Positions 57,370 through 64,000 of a stretch of 64,000 nucleotides of DNA are shown piece after piece. The notes under the pieces were generated by a model that had not been told where the DNA came from, ran no database searches, and saw only the letters and a program-made list of their open reading frames with translations. The translations under genes and the position numbers were made by a program. The DNA is from Lampris incognitus (lineage: Eukaryota; Chordata; Actinopteri; Lampriformes; Lampridae): the NCBI RefSeq assembly GCF_029633865.1, contig NC_079211.1:141775345-141839344 (forward strand). Reading direction: 5' to 3'. Every line of letters starts with the position of its first letter. Positions within the stretch are counted from its first letter, which is position 1.

Positions 57370-59694
57370 TTAAGGTGGGTAAATGCTAATTGTCTTGGTC
57401 ATCTCTTCTATCAAGTCAGTGCCACCTCACCGCCAAGTTTGAATTCATATGAGTAGTTCAAAATAGGTCTTACATAAGTGACAGCTTTTTAGTGACATCT
57501 TGTGTTATTTTTAGCTCTCACTTATTTGCCTTGTGTGTGGTATCTTGGCAACAGAAAAATTGTCTCATTTAGCAATCTTTCTTAGATTCACAATAAGGGG
57601 AAATGTACCATTTCAGGATCACACAATTTCATCATATGTATTTGCCAATTCCAGATAGTTAAGTAACTCTTTTGTGTGTGTGTGCGTGTGTGTGTGCGTG
57701 TGTGTGTGTGTTTGTCTTACAGGTCCTTGCCTCCCTATATAATATATCTTTTGAGTCCCATACATATGAATCATTGAACAAGCTCAGGCTCATCTTCCTG
57801 ACCTGGAGGTAACGGGGAGTGGACAGTTCCTCACCAGAGCCTTCGAACTTGTAAAAGCTGACTCGCTTAAATGACAAAGAGACTCAAGTCTTGATGCGAA
57901 CAGAAGAAACACAACTTAATTGAAACTGTTGGCTACAAATACAAGGTCTGTAGGTGGTATAATTTTCAGATGATACCATGCAACATAAAGACTTTCCAGG
58001 CGAAGGAGTGTCAGAAGTGATACCGAGCAACATTGAATACAAATATAAATGATTTCAACGCCAGCAGTTCAGTGCTTCTTGGATACTTGGAACAAGTAAT
58101 GATGGGTTTAGTCATAAACCTGCCAATTCATTGTTCTCCCTGTTGCTCTGTCTGTGTGACACAGCTGTGAAATTTCTTCCCGTTGTGCAGTAACATTTGA
58201 CGTTGCATGCCTGGGAGATGTAATTTCATCAGTTCACTCGGCATCACGGTGGAGTAGCTGCCTTCCTCTTCATGGTGTACGTGTGAATGTTCATGCATTG
58301 CAGAGACAAATGTGTGACTTTTGGACAGCACGTATTGACGCCGTAGTCGAGCGCTCTAGCAGTTCCTCTGCATCATAGACAAAGCATCCGGCTCATGTCT
58401 ACATACCCAAGTGTCATGTTGAACATCATCAAGAGCTCTGATCGCCGCCTGAGTAGTGAAGGACACATACTGTTGTTTACCTTCCGCAACATTAGTGAGT
58501 TTTGTAGAAGTGAATTGTTATGTTGTGGTTCTAGCTCAACGTTTTGCTCACATTTACCCCAAAGCCACGAGAATTAACGGGAACATTTTCTTCTCCAAGA
58601 CATAATTGTGGTAATTGCATCGTTATGTAAGAGTTTTGCAGAGTGTGGTAGATGCTTGTTGTATTTGCCCTCATGCATAATTGCCAAGCTATTGGAACTA
58701 ATAAAGCACCGAGTGAGTGGGCAGTGTGCATCACTGAGCTGTTTTCACGTTGTCGTCTTCTTCAGCTGCAGTGATTTCTTTTCATTATAATTTTTATCAA
58801 ACCTGGGCTCGAGGCAGACTTGGCGTACAGCACGGGGAATTTGTATGCCGATGTGGCGCAGACGGAGTTCATCTGCAAGTGGAGTTCAGGTTCTTCCACC
58901 CACTTGTAATAACGCCATCCTCTGGATGATCTGTGAGATGACAAGAGCACGGGGGTTTTGTCATACATTTATAGCCCCCAGCGGACCCCCCCCCCCGTTC
59001 CGCATGTTTGATCAGCTAAACAACCAATCGGCATCGCTTCTCCAAGGTTAGGGGGGGCGGTCAATCGCCACAAGTGAAACAAGGAAATTTAGAAATGGAA
59101 AATGATAACGTATCTGAGAAGAGATGGAAAGGCGCTGGCGTGTTCGACAAAACAAATCGCTCTTATCAATGTCAGTTTAGGATAGCGGTTATGGTGATAA
59201 AGGAGAAGGCAGGAAAAAAGGGGGATGAAGGATGTAATCCAGAGTGTGTGTCAGGGCAGATTCTAATATGTGAAGTGTCCACCTGTGGGTGTGCAGGATT
59301 AATCCCAGTAAATTCTGGTGTCCGAGATCCACGACTTATCGTAGTGCCTCCGAGCAGCAGACAGGCTCTGCAGCCACCCACAGGCCCCACAGTCGTGCAG
59401 ACACTTAATGACCCAAGAGAACAGCCGGAGCCCACAGCACTGCAACACCAGAGGAAAACCGAGCCAATGGGGGGAGGGGAGGGGGGGCAGGAGGCTGCAG
59501 AGCAACAGCCCTGCATGACCCTGAGGGGCACAAGCTGGGCCGACATCCCCGAGGCACACGGCCACCGCCAACCCCCAGGCTCAGACACAAGGCATACCCA
59601 CAGGAGTGGGACCCGAGCCCTGGACGGCGAGCACGGACCACTGGCCCGGCGCTGGGCCCTGTGACCGACACACCGCCGGGATCGCCCACCCAGT
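57370..59694. other. gins4 3' UTR and intergenic sequence
   Basis: AATAAA at 58700-58705 is a possible distal poly(A) signal; none lies close to the stop. A (GT)n run is at 57672-57711 and a C run at 58985-58994. From 59290 to 59690 the sequence is markedly GC-rich (CCAACCCCCAGGCTCAGACA, GAGGCACACGGCCACCGCCA) and has the style of a dispersed fish repeat of unknown family. The 196-codon frame over it lacks any domain and splice context. Confidence 0.4.
57672..57711. repeat. (GT)n microsatellite
   Basis: Imperfect GT dinucleotide run with GC interruptions. Confidence 0.95.
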
Positions 59695-59995
59695 GGCGGC
59701 ACGGTGGCCTAGTGGTTAGCACTGTTGCCTCACAGCAAGAAGGTCCTGGGTTCGAACCCCATGCCTTCCCAGGTCCTTTCTGTGTGGAGTTTGCATGTTC
59801 TCCCTGTGTCTGCGTGGGTTTCCTCCCACCATCAGGAAGACATGCATGTTAGGGTTTAATACTCCTGCCCGTGTCCCTGACCAAGGCAATGGAAAGAGGA
59901 ACTGGAGTTGGTCTCCGGGCGCTGCAGCTGCCCACTGCTGCTATACAATAGGGTGGGTTAGACGCAGAGAACAAGTCCCTTGTAAGAACACAATG
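59695..59995 (+). mobile_element. tRNA-derived SINE, family B head with alternative tail
   Basis: Head GGCGGCACGGTGGCCTAGTG, B-box GGTTCGAACCCCA and GTGTGGAGTTTGCATGTTCT match the copy at 50186. After TTTCCTCCCACCATCAG the body switches to GACATGCATGTTAGGGTTTA and ACTGGAGTTGGTCTCCGGGC, the tail also seen alone at 14900-15080. So at least two subfamilies share the head. Confidence 0.85.
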
Positions 59996-60937
59996 ACAAA
60001 GTGGCTTTCATTTCGTTTTTATTTGCCTCAGACACTAGCCGATACCCGTGTTTGGGAGTAATAAACTTAACGATGTACAGATGCGGATAGCAGCTGGGTT
60101 AGCTGACCATGTTCCCAAAAGCAGTCAAGCTAAAGCATTCAATTATCCGATTACATGGTCGAGAAAATCACTGTAAGGTCTGCAGTCGGGTCGGCATCAG
60201 TCCGCACGCTGGTCAGTTAGTCCGCTGGGCTTGGGATAGCAGCAAATGATTATTTGCACTAAGTCGTGGACGATGCACATTACATGCAACGCGTCGTTCT
60301 GTATGTCTACGCCGGCCTGCAGAAGAGAAGAGAGTGGCATGTGTGGCCGCCTCTGGAGACGTGTGAAGGATGGAAAAAGTGTGCCAAGAGTGCCTTCTTA
60401 CACAACACTCTCCAGTTACACATGCCGAGCAACCTAAGATAGAGAGAGAGGGCCCGTCAGAGAAGCCAGCCGGGGGGAAATACTCGGCTCAAGGCCCCGA
60501 GTGTCAGCGGCGTCATTGGTCAACCAGCAGGGCCAGGAATAGAGCCGAGGATGAGTGGAATAGTTTCCATAGCCCTGTTGGAAACCTGGCGTTGCCACCG
60601 GGATCCGCGTGGGCTTCCTGGCCCAATCAGCACTGATTTAACGTGGCGTTGTTGCGGTGACGTTAAAAAATCGTGGTGTAGGTTGAGTTTATTAATAGAC
60701 GAAGGGCTTTTGTGAACTGATAAAACGGCAAAGGCTCCACGTTGTGACCTCAGTGCGACGTTCAGCGAGGATTTAGAGGCGGTGTGACGACGACTCCCCG
60801 CAAACCGTGACGGAGGCACGGTTTCGAAAGAAACCGTGTGTCATTAGCAGCACAAAATGGAAGTGATGTGCGTCTTGAGGGTGCAGGAGAGCGGAGAGGA
60901 GGGTGGAGTTTACGAAGCGAGAGCCAGGCTGAGCTAA

Positions 60938-60945
60938 TATAAATA
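60938..60945 (+). promoter_or_regulatory. TATA box of the PPP1R3C-type gene
   Basis: TATAAATA at 60938-60945 is a canonical TATA box. It lies about 70 bp before the donor GTAAGC at 61015, leaving a first exon of roughly 45 nt if transcription starts near 60970. A regulated TATA promoter fits a hormone- or nutrient-controlled metabolic gene. Confidence 0.7.
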
Positions 60946-61012
60946 GGATGTTGTGCAGGCAAAGGGAGGACTGACACCGCAGACGGCCACCGCAGGGAGT
61001 TTAACCTGTTGA

Positions 61013-62463
61013 ATGTAAGCAAGACTGTCCTTCACACGAGCTGGTATTTGTTGTGCGCGCTCTCTTTAGTCGATACTCTGATCGCTGCAACAGTAGGGGC
61101 TGGCTGCAGTTTACCGCCTTCGTGCTTCATTCAGCGAAGACTTTAAATGCAAAAAAATGTTGGAAGGTGTGTTGAAGTTCCTTGCTGTGTCAGCGACAAC
61201 ACGTTGTACTGTTTATTGAGTGGAAACCTGTCTTCGTTTCTCAGAGGACACTCCCGAGCTGTCGCTGAGGGCCGCACTCTACTTCCGTCCTACAACACCA
61301 GATTACAAGAATGGAGATGAGCGGCACAACGTAAGACTTTGTGGTTCTGCGTGTGAAGTGCATGGTCTGAAATCTCTCACCGGCCTCTCAGTCGTCGCCA
61401 AGAGGCCTCCCTACCGCCGCCCTCTTTCTAACAGTAAATCTGTGATGTGTTTCCTCCTAACACGCACGGCACACAAGTCATTAGGAGTCGCATGTTCCCT
61501 TGTTTCAGGCATCTCTTATATGTGGTACCTTCTTTATGGGCTTCCACGGTTGTGAAGTGGATCTCATTCGTTCGTTAACCTCCGTGGTTCTGTCTCCTAA
61601 GGGTGCTTCCAATGATCGGCTTTGGGTCGATGGCCCAGTCCGCCGGCCTTGTGGAGATCGCTGTGAGGCTGTGCTTGAACCAACGCAGAGAACTGTGCCC
61701 CCACGTTTGGGTGCCCATCCTGAAGCCCCAGCGACCGTGCATCCGGCCGTCCGCCTCAAAGCTGTCGCCGCCTGCCATGCTAAGCCAGCCGTTTCTGACC
61801 CCGCCGGCGTCCCTTTGGCTGGACGATATGGATGATGAGGTGGAGCTGGTCCCCGTCAAGAACAAGCGGGTGGTTTTCGCTGACTCGAAAGGACTGTCCC
61901 TGGCGATGGTGCGAGTCTTCTCTGAAGCGGAAGAGCCTTTTGACCTGGACCCTCTTCCGTCGCTGCAGGAGTTGGGAAGCATGACAGAGGATGGATATAG
62001 CTGCACCGTCAGCACATGCTGCCCGGGAACTTTGCTTATGGTGGGCTTCCCCCAGCCGTCCGCAGATTTCCAGGCTTTCCGTGCCAGGCTGGCAGAGAGC
62101 ATGGTTGTCCTGGAGAGCTGCAGTGTCACAGAACAGGCCCTACGGGGCATCGTGCGGGTCAGGAACATCAGCTTCCAGAAGGATGTGCACGTACGCGTCA
62201 CCTTCAACTCCTGGCAGAGCTACAGGGATGTGCCCTGTACTTACTTGCAGGAACGCTACGGCGGGCCGCAGACGGACGTCTTTCAATTTGACATTGCCGT
62301 CCCTAAAGTAATCGATGCCAAAAGGAGCATAGAGTTCTGTTTGCGCTATGTGCCCGGCGGGCACAGCGTGCCCTTCTGGGACAACAACGGCGGACAGAAT
62401 TACAACATTATCGTCTGTGTCAATTCTCATTGTCACGGAAAGACATCAAGTGAAAGGGCGTAG
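61013..62463 (+). CDS. ppp1r3c: PPP1R3C-type glycogen-targeting subunit of protein phosphatase 1
   Basis: Brings PP1 catalytic subunit to glycogen, favouring glycogen synthase activation. Proposed exons: 61013-61014 (AT, end of exon 1) and 61602-62463 (G GTG CTT CCA ATG..., to TAG). Exon 1 ends TTGAAT|GTAAGC and the acceptor is CCTAAG|GGTG, so splicing creates ATG and a 287-aa protein beginning MVLPMIGFG. If wrong, ATG 61612 in exon 2 is the next start. Residues 90-95 RVVFAD form the PP1-binding RVxF motif; KNKRVVFADSKGLSL matches PPP1R3C. A CBM21 domain covers about 150-273 (GFPQPSADFQAFRARL, VRVTFNSWQSYRDVP, FWDNNGGQNYNI). VEIAVRLCL recalls AMRLCLAH of PPP1R3C. The C-terminus is shorter than human PPP1R3C, lacking the FGSPR...GLFPEW end. 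Teleosts have several PPP1R3C copies; which one is not settled. Confidence 0.88.
61015..61601 (+). other. Intron 1 of the PPP1R3C-type gene
   Basis: A 587-bp interval with a GTAAGC donor and a TCTCCTAAG acceptor preceded by a moderate pyrimidine tract. No mobile element or extra exon was recognised. Confidence 0.7.
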
Positions 62464-62835
62464 CTTGCCCAGCTCGTTCAACCTGAATCTATATTCATTA
62501 CAGCCTTATTCTTCTTTTTTTTTTCTTAATTTAAAAACAAAAATCAAAATGAGTGCAAAACCCCATTTAGTACATGGAAGCATTACTAAGTTAAGCAGAG
62601 CTGGACGACTGGAGACGAGTTAAGCTATCGAGATGATATTTGCACTGTTTTGTGTCGTTGAAAATGAAATGTTGTGAAATGATTTCAGCCGTAATTATGT
62701 GTTTTGTGCACTGTACGTTTCCTTGAACGCTGCAGAATCTGGCAAAAAAACAAAACAAACTTCACGGCTTTGCCTTTTTGCATATTTTACATGCACAATT
62801 TTCTTTGAATTATCTTTATTTCTTTCGTTCTTTTG

Positions 62836-62919
<84 letters not shown>

Positions 62920-63180
62920 GGTGAGAAGGGTGTTAAAGGTTATTCAGTGCATGTGAAGACGTCCACTGACGTCACACTCCCCCGCCTCTAAAATGCCGCC
63001 AGCTCCGGCGCTGCGCCACACAGGGATCCCTTTCACCGCAGCCATGTGTTGCTGTCGTCATAGAGGTCATGGACTGCCAGACTGGGGTAAAGAGAGTCCC
63101 CGGAAGGGGGTCGGGGAGAAACTTCTCTTCCCCTCGGTACTGTTTATTTTTTATGGAAATAAAGCTTCAGATCGGAGACT
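62464..63180 (+). other. 3' UTR of the PPP1R3C-type gene
   Basis: AATAAA at 63158-63163 is the likely poly(A) signal, giving a 3' UTR of about 0.7 kb. The UTR would contain the long (TA)n at 62838-62914 and a poly-T run near 62516. Confidence 0.5.
62838..62914. repeat. (TA)n microsatellite
   Basis: About 38 uninterrupted TA units, probably inside the 3' UTR of the PPP1R3C-type gene. Confidence 0.98.
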
Positions 63181-64000
63181 GAATGCAGTGTGTTTGTTGT
63201 GTTTGTGTTGTGTTTGTGTTGTGTGGCTTTGCCGGTCGTCTAGTCCGAGGTTCCCCAGGCAGGTCGAGGTTCCCCAGGCAGGCCGAGGTTCAGGGCTTGT
63301 AGTGGTTTTGGCGGCCCTGCCCTTGTTGCCCCACCGCACAGGATCTTTCTGCAATCGGCGCGAGAAAGAGCCCGCGTTTCTTAAGAAGCGGACTTTCCGG
63401 CCGCGTGAAGCAACCCGACCACCTTCCTGGCACGTGCCCCCCCCCCTCGCGCCGCTCCCCCGCGGCTGCCGGGTAGCGCCGCGGAGAAAAGCGCAGGAGG
63501 ACGGCCGGTGGTCTTTACGGAGATCCGGTTTCTTCACAGGGCTTTTCAGACGTTTGCCAGCTAATTCTTGGCAGAGGGAGGAACATCATGAGGTGTGGAG
63601 ATATCTGGACGCCACCGATTGCGTAATGCTAGGACTCCTTTTAAGTGAGCCATCTTTTTTTTCTTCTTCTTTTCTTTTTGCCACCTGCACAGACGCCACT
63701 TGCAGGGTGTGCAACACACAACACGGTAACCTTATAAATCACTGAACATACACTGGACAAGCTACACAAAGCGACGACAGGGCAGCAAATGTAAAACACG
63801 TAAAGAAGGGGGAAATGTAAATGAGACAAAATTGATGAATATTAAAACACGGTGCACATGAGCGACACACACACACAGAAAATTAACTTAATTGGCTCTC
63901 ATCTAAACCCTGTCACATTCCTCAATGACTATTTGTCCCCAGGGTGTGAGACATGTAATTTCAGTGGTTATCACGACGACTAATGGAGATCTGAGATCGA
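63181..64000. other. Intergenic end of window
   Basis: A GTGTTTGTGTT run at 63190-63220, a twice-repeated GAGGTTCCCCAGGCAGG near 63247-63280, and a GC-rich part at 63350-63500. The long frame across 62993-63745 has no domain and starts in the preceding UTR. No gene is supported. Confidence 0.45.

Noticed and set aside
61220-61555. 111-codon frame inside the intron of the PPP1R3C-type gene
   Set aside because: No similarity to PPP1R3 N-termini, and its continuation does not splice in frame to the exon at 61602.
62993-63745. 250-codon open frame on the + strand
   Set aside because: It begins in the probable 3' UTR of the PPP1R3C-type gene, runs over its poly(A) signal and simple repeats, and has no domain.

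Overview
The window is eukaryotic genomic DNA from a ray-finned (teleost) fish. Five split protein-coding genes, all on the + strand, were rebuilt exon by exon with GT..AG introns and unbroken frames. Each has clear vertebrate orthologues. Fish-type transposable elements (Tc1, hAT and hAT MITEs, tRNA-derived SINEs, L2/Rex1-like LINEs, Penelope-like elements) and many simple repeats fill the introns and gaps. No bacterial, organellar or CRISPR features were seen.

Layout: (1) 1-4500, gene-poor flank with Penelope-like debris. (2) ube2d4, 4579-13266, seven coding exons, 147 aa ubiquitin-conjugating enzyme. (3) 13267-19685, a gap with SINE fragments, three abutting inverted-repeat elements and a decayed Tc1. 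(4) dbnl, 19686-32639, 15 coding exons, 481 aa (ADF-H, coiled coil, SH3). Its intron 6 carries a hAT transposon split by a nearly perfect Tc1 palindrome. (5) 33.7-38.0 kb, a gap with a 0.7 kb dimeric minisatellite. (6) An ARID5A/ARID6-type transcription factor gene, 38545-47549, seven coding exons, about 651 aa. (7) 48-54.5 kb, repeat-dense gap. (8) gins4 (SLD5), 54539-57369, seven coding exons, 224 aa. (9) A gene for a PPP1R3C-type glycogen-targeting subunit of protein phosphatase 1, 61013-62463, with a TATA box and an intron that appears to split the start codon.

The genes do not form a pathway: ubiquitin transfer, actin/endocytosis scaffolding, transcription control, DNA replication (GINS) and glycogen metabolism. 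Their order is informative: UBE2D4 and DBNL are also close on human 7p13, while GINS4 is on human 8p11. The clearest non-gene oddities are the inverted-duplicated Tc1 (25693-26889, 535-bp arms of equal length), the A/B alternating minisatellite (36570-37278), a five-copy CpG-rich array in ube2d4 intron 1 (8521-8693) and the split start codon of the PPP1R3C-type gene. No wholly new biological system was found.
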